Shown: positions 8,857 through 16,503, counted from the first letter of the stretch. The stretch is 64,000 bases of DNA from Leuconostocaceae bacterium ESL0958 (GCA_029433265.1 JAQTHT010000005.1:21253-85252); one strand, 5' to 3'. The notes: generated by a model from the letters alone, not told the origin. A program made the numbers and translations.

Positions 8857-9192
8857 ATGCTAGAACAAATGGAAGTTGCTGATGATTACCAAACGGTGAA
8901 GGACCAGGTGGCCATTTTAAATGCCCGCGGCGAAGAGGTCAGCGAAGACGATGTGCTACGCCGGACGCTCAAAGCTGGCTTGGAAGAAATTTTAGATTAC
9001 CGGCTCGGTGGGACCTACTACAAGGTACTCTGGAACGAAGCAGGGGGCTTGGACTTAGTGGATGTTTACGGCGAACGGGCAGGCCAAATTAACCCACTAG
9101 CGGGCCAGTCCCTGCAAGATGCTTTCCGAGCAGATGACCAAGGGGTCTGGGACCGCTTTAACGATGAACTCAAGCAACTTGTCAGCCGCTAA
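8857..9192 (+). CDS. Hypothetical protein, 111 aa
   Basis: Not recognised. The protein is acidic, soluble and without signal peptide; it begins MLEQMEVADDYQTVKDQVA and has an Arg-rich helix DVLRRTLKAGLEEILDYRLGG near its middle. GAAGGAAG lies 8 bases upstream of the ATG and the divergent intergenic space to nnrE (8778-8856) contains several TATAAT-like sites, so it is probably expressed. Codon use looks like the core genes, which argues against recent transfer. Confidence 0.65.
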   Translation: MLEQMEVADDYQTVKDQVAILNARGEEVSEDDVLRRTLKAGLEEILDYRLGGTYYKVLWNEAGGLDLVDVYGERAGQINPLAGQSLQDAFRADDQGVWDRFNDELKQLVSR

Positions 9193-9235
9193 GCTTGCCG
9201 ACCTGCAGATAATCTGGTATGATGTTATCTGTTAT

Positions 9236-9323
9236 GGAGAAGTACTCAAGTGGTTGAAGAGGCGCCCTTGCTAAGGGTGTAGACGTGTTAAAGCGTGCGA
9301 GGGTTCGAATCCCTTCTTCTCCA
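9236..9323 (+). tRNA. tRNA-Ser (GCT)
   Basis: Class II tRNA with acceptor GGAGAAG / CTTCTCC, anticodon loop TTGCTAA giving GCT (reads AGC), a long variable arm, and T-arm GAGGGTTCGAATCCCTT. The base after the acceptor is A, whereas bacterial tRNA-Ser normally has a G discriminator; the downstream sequence is shared with other integration sites in the window. Confidence 0.93.
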
Positions 9324-9476
9324 TATTGGCCCATTTACTGCAAATCGCGGTAGATGGGCTTTTTTATTTTAAAATCGCTGTAACCATTGGTATGAGTGGG
9401 TTTATAAGCATTTGTTTGGGTCATGTTTGGCATAAGTTGAGACATGTTAAAACATGATTTTTTTAGCTTAGTGCTA
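9324..9476 (+). repeat. Integration-site repeat copy 1, with terminator
   Basis: Sequence after tRNA-Ser that is closely similar over about 150 bases to that after ssrA (62316 on) and over about 60 bases to that after tRNA-Leu (38841 on). It starts with a 12-bp hairpin (GCCCATTTACTG / CGGTAGATGGGC) and TTTTTT, then runs to GTGCTACAAATT. It likely derives from the attachment site and flank of an integrating element. Confidence 0.7.
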
Positions 9477-9590
9477 CAAATTATCAAGCAAATAAAGCGT
9501 CTTTTCTTTTTCTTTTGACAGTTTTTCATTCATTAAATGGGCATAGACACTGAGTGTGATATTGGCTTGTTCTAATTGTTTGTCTGAATA
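9474..9590 (-). pseudogene. Tyrosine recombinase remnant (C-terminus)
   Basis: The minus strand encodes a typical phage integrase tail: ANITLSVYAHLMNEKLSKEK followed by EKTLYLLDNL and a stop. The nucleophilic Tyr is in SVYAH. Everything upstream of about residue -38 has been lost and replaced at about 9588 by the phage head gene running in the other direction. It is what is left of the integrase that used the neighbouring tRNA-Ser. Confidence 0.75.
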
Positions 9591-9620
9591 TGGAAAGAAA
9601 GGCTTGAAAAATGGGAAAAG

Positions 9621-10700
9621 ATGGCTAATAACAGTCACTATCCCGAACTGTTCAAAGAGTACATGGATATTGAGTATGCTAAGTCGCAAGTTAGTCGTAT
9701 GCGGGCCCTGGTTATTCAAACAAAGTTGATGATGGCTGACTTTGCTGAACAGGAAACACCTAAGTTCCAGGATAGTTTAGAGAGTTCATATGAGAATAAC
9801 TACTACAAATCCACCTATGATATTCAGGACGGACTAGGGACCTATCAGGCAAACTTCCAGCAAGTTAGCAAGGCTGATTTAAAAGCGGTTGCCAATCAAA
9901 ACTGGCGGGGAAGCAACTTCTCTAAGCGGCTTTGGGGAAACATGGTCGAAGAGATACCCGGGGCCCTGGAAAAGGTATTGGCTAAGGGTGTAACGCTTGG
10001 TTATGATGCAAACCGAATGACCCGGGAAGCAAAACAAGTTCTTAAGAATGCTAAGGACTACAATGTTCACCGCTTAATTCTGACCGAGAAGCGCCATATC
10101 GCCGAAACGGCCACGATGGACTCCTACCATGAGCAAGACGTTGAGCAATACCGTTACTTAGCAACCTTAGAAAGTAGGACTTGTTCGATTTGCGGCGGCC
10201 TAGATCATAAGATATTCAAAACGAGTGAGATAGAACGTGGTATGAATTATCCTTTAATCCATCCACATTGTCGCTGCACTACAACGCCCTACTTTGCTGG
10301 TATGGATGAGTTCACATCCGGTAAGCGCTGGTCAAAGAACCCTGTCACTGGTGAGAAAGAACTAGTGGATAGGATGAGTTTTGATGATTGGTATTATTGG
10401 GTCCGTAGAAAGGAAAGCGATAAACTAATTGGTAAAGTTGGTCACGATGAAATAAAAATTGAAGCTGTTTCGCTTCATGCTGTTAATCGTATGATTGATC
10501 GTGGTGTCACGAACTCTGATATAATTAGTACATTAGAGAAACCATATAAGGTTAACGAAGTTAAAATAGATGATTCTGGTAGGCCTTCGATGCGGTTCGT
10601 TGGTAAACAATGTGAGTTCGCAATAAATCCAGAAACAGGTAATTTACTTTCTGTTAACCCAATAAATCATAAAGTTAAGAGACAATATGGAGATCAATAA
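9621..10700 (+). CDS. Phage minor head protein with C-terminal toxin-like domain, 5' truncated
   Basis: The first two thirds (about residues 1-250) match the SPP1 gp7/Mu F head-morphogenesis family: RMTREAKQVLKN, LATLESRTCSICGGLDHKIF and YPLIHPHCRCTTTPYF. The last 90 residues are a separate domain with HAVNRMIDRG and GKQCEFAINPETG, resembling the DUF4258/PBECR-type BECR-fold nucleases that phages fuse to this protein. The frame stays open upstream to 9588, exactly where the integrase remnant ends, so the original N-terminus was deleted and the ATG at 9621 is fortuitous. A small gene follows at once, as expected for an immunity protein. Confidence 0.75.
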   Translation: MANNSHYPELFKEYMDIEYAKSQVSRMRALVIQTKLMMADFAEQETPKFQDSLESSYENNYYKSTYDIQDGLGTYQANFQQVSKADLKAVANQNWRGSNFSKRLWGNMVEEIPGALEKVLAKGVTLGYDANRMTREAKQVLKNAKDYNVHRLILTEKRHIAETATMDSYHEQDVEQYRYLATLESRTCSICGGLDHKIFKTSEIERGMNYPLIHPHCRCTTTPYFAGMDEFTSGKRWSKNPVTGEKELVDRMSFDDWYYWVRRKESDKLIGKVGHDEIKIEAVSLHAVNRMIDRGVTNSDIISTLEKPYKVNEVKIDDSGRPSMRFVGKQCEFAINPETGNLLSVNPINHKVKRQYGDQ

Positions 10701-10701
10701 T

Positions 10702-10908
10702 ATGGATAAATTAAGTCACTATTTAACTAAACAAGATTATGATTTTGTCTCTAAGTATGAAAAGTTGCCCGCTTTTGATGATGATTTGACTGATGAACAA
10801 TTCGTTGGTGCGGTAACAAGCATTTATGATTTAGAGGTCTATTACGTTAACAGCAATGAAAAATTAGCTAACAAATTTGCCCATATTGCTGACAAAGCAA
10901 ATAACTAA
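10702..10908 (+). CDS. Candidate immunity protein for the head-linked toxin domain
   Basis: A 68-residue acidic, soluble protein (MDKLSHYLTKQDYDFVSKY at the start, then several Asp/Glu-rich stretches). I do not recognise its family. It begins one base after the stop of the toxin-like gene, with GGAG at 10689-10692 placed 9 bases before the ATG; an upstream in-frame ATG at 10687 overlaps this ribosome site and is less likely. Position, size and charge are those of immunity genes behind polymorphic toxins. Its role is an inference. Confidence 0.6.
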   Translation: MDKLSHYLTKQDYDFVSKYEKLPAFDDDLTDEQFVGAVTSIYDLEVYYVNSNEKLANKFAHIADKANN

Positions 10909-10937
10909 AGCAATCACTTAAGTGTGGTTGCTTTTTT
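10908..10937 (+). terminator. Terminator after toxin/immunity pair
   Basis: AAGCAATCAC-TTAA-GTGTGGTTGCTT imperfect stem followed by seven T residues, beginning at the stop codon. Confidence 0.75.
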
Positions 10938-11082
10938 ATACATATTTTCGCCCTGAGCAAGGCGTAAAAAGGCTTATTTTTTCTACCAGAAGTCAAGCCC
11001 ATCAAGCGCTTTGGCTTCTTTTATTTTTTATGGCTCTGATTAGCAAAAGCAGCCATCTTGACTGGTGTCACTTTGCCATAAT
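10938..11082. other. Non-coding phage-like spacer
   Basis: No convincing gene. It contains a weak hairpin around 10988-11030 (AGAAGTCAAGC / GCTTTGGCTTCT with a T-rich tail) and is AT-rich, like the rest of the island. Confidence 0.4.
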
Positions 11083-11107
11083 AAAAAGCCCACTGATTTC
11101 AGTAGGC
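11083..11107 (-). terminator. Terminator of the methyltransferase gene
   Basis: On the minus strand GCCTACTG-AAAT-CAGTGGGC followed by TTTTTAT, just past the stop of the gene. Confidence 0.75.
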
Positions 11108-11119
11108 GAAGGATATGAT

Positions 11120-11854
11120 TTATGAATGGCTCCTTTTGGCAATAATGGCATAGGTGGGCATCCAGGGCCCGGTCCACCAGCCAGAGAAGCCATAAGTTTT
11201 GGCCTCGATGATGACCAAACCCATGCTGGTTAATGCGTCTAGGTATTCTTTCTTGTGATGCCCAGTGTCAACGATGATTAAGGAACCGTTGTCAGCGAGT
11301 ACACGTACGGCCTCCTCGAGCGCAACTAATCTAGCGGCCGGTTGCTTGATGTTGTGGAACGCTAGGCTGGAGACGACAAAGTCATATTTTTTATTTTCGA
11401 AAGGTAAATTGACCATATCGGCAGTTTGCACATCAGCAATATGACTTAACTGCTGTTGTGCAATTATCTGTTGCGTATTTTCCAGGCTATTGTCAGATTG
11501 GTCCGCATTACGCCATACGTCAATCCCGGTTGCGTGGCCGTTATCCGATAGGCGCTTGGCAAAGCGGAGCAAGACCATGCCATGGCCAGTGCCTAAATCG
11601 AGCACCTTTGCGCTGGGGTTAATCGTTATTTTTGATAGCAGGTTATCCCATATTTTATATTTTCCTCGGAGGGACGTGTGGATAAAAATAGCACCTGCAG
11701 CAACCATGATAAGGCCGTATAGAATCGACCATATATAATCACTGTAGTCTTTGTGAAAGACAGTGCTTACAACAATAGAAAGCACACCCGCTAGAATGTA
11801 GAAAAATGGGACGGCGGGAGCATCGAGTCCTTTTTTCTTCAGTTGTTTGATCAT
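11120..11854 (-). CDS. Class I SAM-dependent methyltransferase, membrane-anchored
   Basis: A 244-residue protein with two N-terminal hydrophobic segments (about residues 15-31 and 43-60) followed by a Rossmann methyltransferase domain. The SAM motif is VLDLGTGHGMVLLRFAKRL, the acidic loop TGIDVW, and motif IV DFVVSSLAFHNI. The substrate is unknown; similar proteins occur singly in lactobacilli. It lies in the AT-rich island with its own terminator. Confidence 0.8.
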   Translation of the reverse strand: MIKQLKKKGLDAPAVPFFYILAGVLSIVVSTVFHKDYSDYIWSILYGLIMVAAGAIFIHTSLRGKYKIWDNLLSKITINPSAKVLDLGTGHGMVLLRFAKRLSDNGHATGIDVWRNADQSDNSLENTQQIIAQQQLSHIADVQTADMVNLPFENKKYDFVVSSLAFHNIKQPAARLVALEEAVRVLADNGSLIIVDTGHHKKEYLDALTSMGLVIIEAKTYGFSGWWTGPWMPTYAIIAKRSHS

Positions 11855-11920
11855 ATTTTCTGCTTTCTTTAGGGTCGGAGGGGGAAGTATATGCTAGCCG
11901 AGGTCGTGACTGTGGATAGT

Positions 11921-12329
11921 TTAGTTCTGATAGTTCTCCTCCGTGGCTTTGATAGCCTGATTGATATCGGAGACAATCTTTTGACTAGGATTAAAGGCGG
12001 TGTATTCTTTCATGACTTTAACCTTGGCCGTCATCATGGATATTGGCTATCCATCGAGCACTTTCGTTTTGAACTGTTGCAATTTTTGCACTAGTTGCGC
12101 TTTCAATCAGTTCTTTGCTTTCGTAGACTTTTTTAAGGTGTCGACTAATGCCGGTTTTATCAACGTCAAACAAGTCAGTCAGCGCCCTTTGTGTGGCCCA
12201 TACTGTTTCATCACGGGCTACGACATCAATGTGTTGACTGTCTCGATCGGCCTTATCAATCAAAAATTGTAGCGCTGTATTTGGCATGATTGATCTTTTG
12301 TCGTGTGATAGTCTGGATGGCTTGCTCAT
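11921..12329 (-). pseudogene. RhuM family protein remnant, internal deletion
   Basis: The N-terminal part (start probably at 12287, MPNTALQFLIDKA) matches RhuM/Fic-associated proteins: HIDVVARDETVWATQRALTD, then SRHLKKVYESKELIE. After ATVQNES the frame is lost, and further along the minus strand an in-frame fragment AKVKVMKEYTAFNPSQKIVSD with a stop at 11921 resembles the family's C-terminus. The middle, with the core YNLDAIISVGYRV block, is missing, so the gene is broken. Confidence 0.65.
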
Positions 12330-12369
12330 AGGGGGCTTCTGTAGCTATGTACGACCAAAAGGCCTGTTA

Positions 12370-12639
12370 TCACTGTGAGTATTTTCCATTGATGAAAGTT
12401 AATGTTTCAGTATCTGAGTAAGTACCGTAAGCCTTTACTACAGCAATGATGAAATCAACGAGGGGCCAGATGCCCAACGTAATCCATGAGCCAACCAGCA
12501 ACTTGAAAATACCTAATCCAATTTGTCCTCGTAAGAAGCGGTCGATTCCAAGGTATCCTACTAGGAATGAAGCAATCCAAACAAAGATATGTTTGTTCAC
12601 TTTGCTTACTTTTACATTCCCTTTAATCGTTACTTCCAT
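12370..12639 (-). CDS. TM2 domain protein
   Basis: An 89-residue membrane protein with the TM2 signature: a charged N-terminus, first membrane helix HIFVWIASFLVGYLGIDRFL containing the conserved G-x-D-R-F turn, and a second helix ending GIWPLVDFIIAVVKAYG. The function of such small TM2 proteins is unknown. The gene shares a 30-base upstream element with the next gene on the same strand. Confidence 0.85.
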   Translation of the reverse strand: MEVTIKGNVKVSKVNKHIFVWIASFLVGYLGIDRFLRGQIGLGIFKLLVGSWITLGIWPLVDFIIAVVKAYGTYSDTETLTFINGKYSQ

Positions 12640-12651
12640 TATTTTATCCCT

Positions 12652-12681
12652 TCTCAGCTTTTAACGTGGTTCCGTACTGCA
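12652..12681 (-). repeat. Shared leader element, copy 1
   Basis: A 30-base sequence ending GTTAAAAGCTGAGA on the minus strand, 12 bases upstream of the TM2 gene's start. It is identical except for one base to 13224-13253, which lies at a similar distance before the next gene. It may be part of the 5' untranslated RNA or a protein site. Confidence 0.7.
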
Positions 12682-12711
12682 CGTAATATGTATGCCCAAA
12701 TAGGGCGATTG

Positions 12712-13209
12712 TTATTGGGTAAACTCAGAATAATATTTCGGATCAAGCATCACTTTGTCATCCAGCGAACCATCATCCTTCAGATTTTTAAATTTAGCTT
12801 TGCCAGTATCTCCACGATAGGAAGTATAGATGACATTAAAGGCATAGTTAGCAACTTCTTTTTGAGTCAGTCCCTCAGCCTTTAATTGATTTTGGCTAAT
12901 GGTAACGTATAAGTCTCCAGAAGATTCTTTAAACCCACTAATACAAGTCGTCATTAGCTGATCGCGGCTGCCGTCATATTGTTGACCAGACTTTTCAAAA
13001 TCAGCTCTTGCCTCATTTGGATATGAATTTTTAAGCCAATTAGTTAATTCGCTTGCTGTTTCTTTTTGTACTTTTGTCGTTTTAGATTCTGTTTTTTTAC
13101 TAGAATCACTTCCATCAAATAGACTTCCTAAACCAACAAGTACAAGAAGGGCAAAGGAACAAGCTAGAACAATTTTTCCTGCCTTGCTAGGTTTCTTTGT
13201 ATTACTCAT
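12712..13209 (-). CDS. Putative secreted or membrane-anchored protein, 165 aa
   Basis: Not assigned to a family. A Lys-rich N-terminus precedes one hydrophobic segment (KIVLACSFALLVLVGLGSLF), then a Ser/Lys/Thr-rich linker and a soluble domain of about 115 residues. The segment contains a Cys (LAC) but no clear lipobox. AT-rich codon use sets it apart from core genes. GGAGAG upstream on the minus strand supports the start. Confidence 0.7.
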   Translation of the reverse strand: MSNTKKPSKAGKIVLACSFALLVLVGLGSLFDGSDSSKKTESKTTKVQKETASELTNWLKNSYPNEARADFEKSGQQYDGSRDQLMTTCISGFKESSGDLYVTISQNQLKAEGLTQKEVANYAFNVIYTSYRGDTGKAKFKNLKDDGSLDDKVMLDPKYYSEFTQ

Positions 13210-13223
13210 TTATACTTCTCTCC

Positions 13224-13253
13224 TCTCAGCTTTTAACGTGGTTCCGTGCTGCA
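13224..13253 (-). repeat. Shared leader element, copy 2
   Basis: Second copy of the 30-base element at 12652-12681, one mismatch, placed 15 bases before the start of the 165-aa protein gene. The 130-base space between this gene and pnuC holds nothing else recognisable. Confidence 0.7.
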
Positions 13254-13339
13254 TATAGATGTAAATCGTAAATTGTTTCAATCAAAATGTTACAGGGACT
13301 GATTGTTCAGTCATAGCTGGCAAGCCAGGGCTGCCCACC

Positions 13340-14068
13340 TCAACCTTGTTTGCGATACCAATACCAGGTGCCGTACAGAGCGTTGATCAGCATGACAATT
13401 TGCAAAATCAACATGGATAGGGCGTAGGAGCCGGATAGCACCAAAAGGTTTTGGCTCCAAACAATGACTTGAATGACGTCGACGGCTAGCCAGGCAAACC
13501 ATTGGGAACGGTAGCCGTAGGTCATCAGTAACTGGCCAATGATGTTCAGCGGTAAGACGGCTGAGTCTAGGTAGACTTGCAGACCGTTGAGCTGCTTGGA
13601 TATGGCCAGCACGGTGAGGTAAATCACGAGCGTGGCCAGGACCGTGAGGGCAGCCAATTGTTTCGGCATGGCCTTGGCTGTGAGCTCACCCTTTTCTTCA
13701 TTCCGGTTTTTGGACCAGAAATAAATGCCGAAAAATTGCATAATGAAGGCGAATCCCTGGGCAAAGACATCACCGAATGTTCTTGAGTGATAAGCTACCA
13801 CCATCCAAGTGGCCGTGCAGAGGAGTCCCCAGAAAAAATTAGACTGTTTGCCCTGATCGACTAGCGCTAAATTAATGACTGCAGCTAGTCCGGTCCATAG
13901 TGTTAGCCAGGCGAGCTGGGAACGGTCGGCCGATAGCAGGAAGGTGCCAATCTGTGTGACCATCATGGCCAATAGTAGCCATTTGGTTGCTTGCCGCAAG
14001 CTGAGTAAGTCTGACACGATGGCCTTGGGGCCGAACGTGAGCTGCCAACGATTGCTGTTGTGATTCAT
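13340..14068 (-). CDS. PnuC family nicotinamide mononucleotide/vitamin transporter
   Basis: A 242-residue polytopic membrane protein with about seven hydrophobic segments. The PnuC features are the aromatic motifs FFGIYFWSKN and the C-terminal NALYGTWYWYRKQG, plus the conserved W around SQWFAWLAVDVIQV. PnuC proteins facilitate uptake of nicotinamide riboside or related vitamins that are trapped by intracellular phosphorylation. No kinase gene is adjacent, so the substrate is undecided (NR or thiamine-like). Confidence 0.8.
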   Translation of the reverse strand: MNHNSNRWQLTFGPKAIVSDLLSLRQATKWLLLAMMVTQIGTFLLSADRSQLAWLTLWTGLAAVINLALVDQGKQSNFFWGLLCTATWMVVAYHSRTFGDVFAQGFAFIMQFFGIYFWSKNRNEEKGELTAKAMPKQLAALTVLATLVIYLTVLAISKQLNGLQVYLDSAVLPLNIIGQLLMTYGYRSQWFAWLAVDVIQVIVWSQNLLVLSGSYALSMLILQIVMLINALYGTWYWYRKQG

Positions 14069-14129
14069 TTGTATTCTCCTATTGTTTTTTAGGTGCCGTC
14101 ATCGGAAGCAACGCACCGGGTAGTTGGAA

Positions 14130-14153
14130 TTGTTTACCACGATTGATAAACAA
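14130..14153 (-). promoter_or_regulatory. Operator-like inverted repeat before pnuC
   Basis: Perfect TTGTTTA-N10-TAAACAA dyad. It sits immediately downstream of a minus-strand promoter (TTGGTG at 14181-14186, 16-base spacer, TATAAT at 14159-14164), where a bound repressor would block initiation. The regulator is not identified; vitamin-responsive repressors such as NiaR are one possibility. Confidence 0.5.
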
Positions 14154-14300
14154 GTAACATTATAGCAAAGAAATCCAGGGCACCAAAGTCAGGGTCAGAC
14201 CAGCTACTGCTACCCGGGCTTTTGCTGCAGGCCACAAGAGATTGTGCTAAAATCAAGCAACTATATCAGGTCCGCCAGTTGGGGTCGTTAAGGAGCAAAC

Positions 14301-14759
14301 ATGAATGAAATCAACACGATGGTAAAAAGGACTGCCGAGTTAGCGACTGCCGAACTTTTGCAAATTATGGCCGAACGGGTGCGGGTTTTTGTGGTCGAGC
14401 AGGACTGTGCCTACTAGGAAGTGGATGACCTGGATGCGCTGGCGCTGCACGTCATGCTGAAAAAGGGGGATGACCTGTTGGCCTACGCCCGGATTGTCCC
14501 TGCTGATGACCCAGCTTATATGAGCTTTGGCCGAGTACTGGTGCCAAAGCAGTACCGGCACTTGCAGTTGGGCCGGCGGCTAGTGACGACGACGTTGGCC
14601 GAAGTAGCTCAGTGCTATCCGGACAAAGGGGTTAAAATTGCAGGCCAGGCTTATCTGCAGGCTTTTTATCAATCCTTTGGTTTTCGACCAGTATCTGATC
14701 TGTACTTAGAAGATGGCATTCCCCATCTTGATCTGGTATTAGCGCCGCCGGCGGGCTAG
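14301..14759 (+). pseudogene. GNAT acetyltransferase (ElaA-like), nonsense mutation
   Basis: Reading from the ATG at 14301 (AAGGAG upstream) gives a complete ElaA-type N-acetyltransferase of 152 codons interrupted by one TAG at 14415-14417 in the conserved VFVVEQDCAY*EVDDLD motif, where the family has a Gln codon. The remainder, with GRVLVPKQYRHLQLGRRLV (acetyl-CoA loop) and QAFYQSFGFRPVSD, is intact. A single CAG to TAG change explains the break, so inactivation looks recent. Confidence 0.8.
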
Positions 14760-14949
14760 TATGGCATTTGGCGGCTAGTAGCTGACGCTGCCTGGTTGGT
14801 AGCGCGCAAGCTGCTGCCTTCTTGTTTTGTGGTAGAATATTCTTTATGAAAAAACGCCCTGAACCCTGGACTTGGAAGCGTCGATTACACAGCGTGGCCA
14901 ATGTTAGCCCAGGGGGGGCGGTTACTCGCTTATATTTGGAGGATTAGCA

Positions 14950-15624
14950 ATGGACCAGCCGAACTTTCCCGTTCACGAACGGCTACTTTTTGTTTGCCTA
15001 CTGACGATGACGGCGGGCGCGCTGGATGCATATTCCTACTTAGAACACGGGGCCGTCTTCGTCGGCCTACAAACTGGTAATTTGATTTTGCTAGGCATTG
15101 CCTTAGGGCAGGGGCAGTTCGCAGACGTTGGGCCCTATTTGATTTCTTTGCTGTCCTTTGGCATCGGGACTTTATTGGTTCGAATTTTACAGCATTTCCT
15201 GATGACCCGGACGGATCAGGGGGCCTTGGAGCGGCGGCTGGTCCTGCTCTATATGACAGGCCTGTTGCTGTTGTCAGCCTTTTTGGTAGGCCGGACGCCT
15301 AATCAAGTGCAGACTTCGATTTTGTCCTTTGTTGCCGCAGCGGCTTTGCAAGAATTTCGGACCCTGAAGGGCGAACGGTTCATGCCACTGATGATGACGG
15401 GCAATTTCCGAACGCTGTACGAAGCGCTCTACGATGGTTTCCTGCGACAGGACGCCCGTCGCTTAGCGAAGGGACTGGATTTAGCAGCTGCTATCGGGGC
15501 TTTCTTTGCCGGGGCCTTTTTTGTGGGCCTCTTGGTACCGCTACTGGCTAGTTATGCGGTCTTTGTACCGGCCTTGATAACTGTGACGATGTTGTTTTTA
15601 TTAAGAAAGGGAAAGGTGGCCTAA
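14950..15624 (+). CDS. YoaK family membrane protein (DUF1275)
   Basis: A 224-residue protein with about six hydrophobic segments. Family marks are the N-terminal TMTAGALDAYSYLEHGAVF and LQTGNLILLGIAL, and the mid-protein ALQEFRTLKGE..MMTGNFRTLYEAL. Function is unknown; members are widespread in Gram-positives. TTGGAGG lies 7 bases before the ATG. The stop overlaps the next gene's start region (TAATG). Confidence 0.85.
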   Translation: MDQPNFPVHERLLFVCLLTMTAGALDAYSYLEHGAVFVGLQTGNLILLGIALGQGQFADVGPYLISLLSFGIGTLLVRILQHFLMTRTDQGALERRLVLLYMTGLLLLSAFLVGRTPNQVQTSILSFVAAAALQEFRTLKGERFMPLMMTGNFRTLYEALYDGFLRQDARRLAKGLDLAAAIGAFFAGAFFVGLLVPLLASYAVFVPALITVTMLFLLRKGKVA

Positions 15625-16187
15625 TGCAAAAGAAAGTGGCGCTTTTAGTTGGTTCGAATCGGACCCAGTCGGTCAGCCGGCAAATTGCCCACTGGGCCCA
15701 GCCGCTGCTCAGCGACGATTCAGTGCTGGTTGATATTTTGGACTTGGCGGCCATTGATTTGCCTTGGCTGGACGAACCAGCACTGCCGGCTAGTGGACAC
15801 TATCAAAAGGCAAGTACGCTTGCCTGGTCTGAACAGGTGCAGCGTTATGATGCGCTGGTCATCATCTGCCCCCAGTACAACTGGGGCTATCCCGCTGTGT
15901 TAAAAAATGCGCTGGATACGTTATACCAAGAGTGGCAGGGGCTGCCGGTGGCTACGATTTGCTTTGGTGGCCATGGGGGCACTCAGGCTGCGATTGCGCT
16001 TGAATTGGTGTTAAAGGGCTTGCATGTGGACCGCTTAGCCGTGAATCCTTCGTTAAGTATTCCGGTCGAGGCCATTACACCCACCACGACACCGGGTGAA
16101 TTGGCGGCCATCTTAGCGCCTTACCGAAACGAAATGGTTCTGTTGGCTGCTGATGTAAGGGGACACTTATGGCCAGAATCCCAGTGA
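15624..16187 (+). CDS. NADPH-dependent FMN reductase family protein
   Basis: A 187-residue flavodoxin-fold reductase. The FMN phosphate loop is GSNRTQSVSRQIA, the second flavin contact is CPQYNWGYPAVLKNALDTLY, and a GGHGG loop follows. Members reduce quinones, azo dyes or FMN. The start overlaps the DUF1275 stop and the 3' end overlaps the CHY gene, so the three form an operon. Confidence 0.85.
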   Translation: MQKKVALLVGSNRTQSVSRQIAHWAQPLLSDDSVLVDILDLAAIDLPWLDEPALPASGHYQKASTLAWSEQVQRYDALVIICPQYNWGYPAVLKNALDTLYQEWQGLPVATICFGGHGGTQAAIALELVLKGLHVDRLAVNPSLSIPVEAITPTTTPGELAAILAPYRNEMVLLAADVRGHLWPESQ

Positions 16188-16480
16188 TTTTTGGTTTGAA
16201 TTTACAGGGTAATGGTGGCTGCCGACACTATCATACTGAGCGGGACGTGCTTGCGCTTCAGTGCGCTCATTGCCAGCGCTACTATGCCTGTTACCACTGT
16301 CATGATGCGCTGGCGGACCATCCCTTTGCGGCGAGTAGCAAAGCTCAGGGGCAACCGCTTCTATGTGGCCGCTGCCAACAAAAGTTAACTTACCGGGCCT
16401 ACCAGCAGGGGGCTTGTCCGCATTGCCGGGCAGCTTTTAATCCAAACTGTGCCCGCCATGCCCAGATTTATTTCTGTTAA
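16169..16480 (+). CDS. CHY zinc finger protein
   Basis: A 103-residue Cys/His-rich protein: GGCRHYHTERDVLALQCAHC, YYACYHCHDALADHPF, LLCGRC, ACPHC and a final CARH..YFC. This order of ligands is that of the CHY zinc finger family (PF05495), predicted to bind several zinc ions. Role unknown; often found with small oxidoreductases in lactobacilli. AAGGGG precedes the ATG inside the upstream gene. Confidence 0.88.
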   Translation: MARIPVIFGLNLQGNGGCRHYHTERDVLALQCAHCQRYYACYHCHDALADHPFAASSKAQGQPLLCGRCQQKLTYRAYQQGACPHCRAAFNPNCARHAQIYFC

Positions 16481-16503
16481 AATGAGATTTTTATGAAAAT
16501 AGC

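Noticed and set aside
10922..11125. 67-codon plus-strand frame after the toxin/immunity pair
   Set aside because: Begins inside a terminator hairpin, has no ribosome site and runs through another terminator; phage spacer sequence.
14846..14947. 33-codon ORF MKKRPEPWTWKRRLHSV before the DUF1275 gene
   Set aside because: No ribosome site, a -10-like TAGAAT only a few bases upstream, and no family; it ends next to the real gene's ribosome site. Probably chance.
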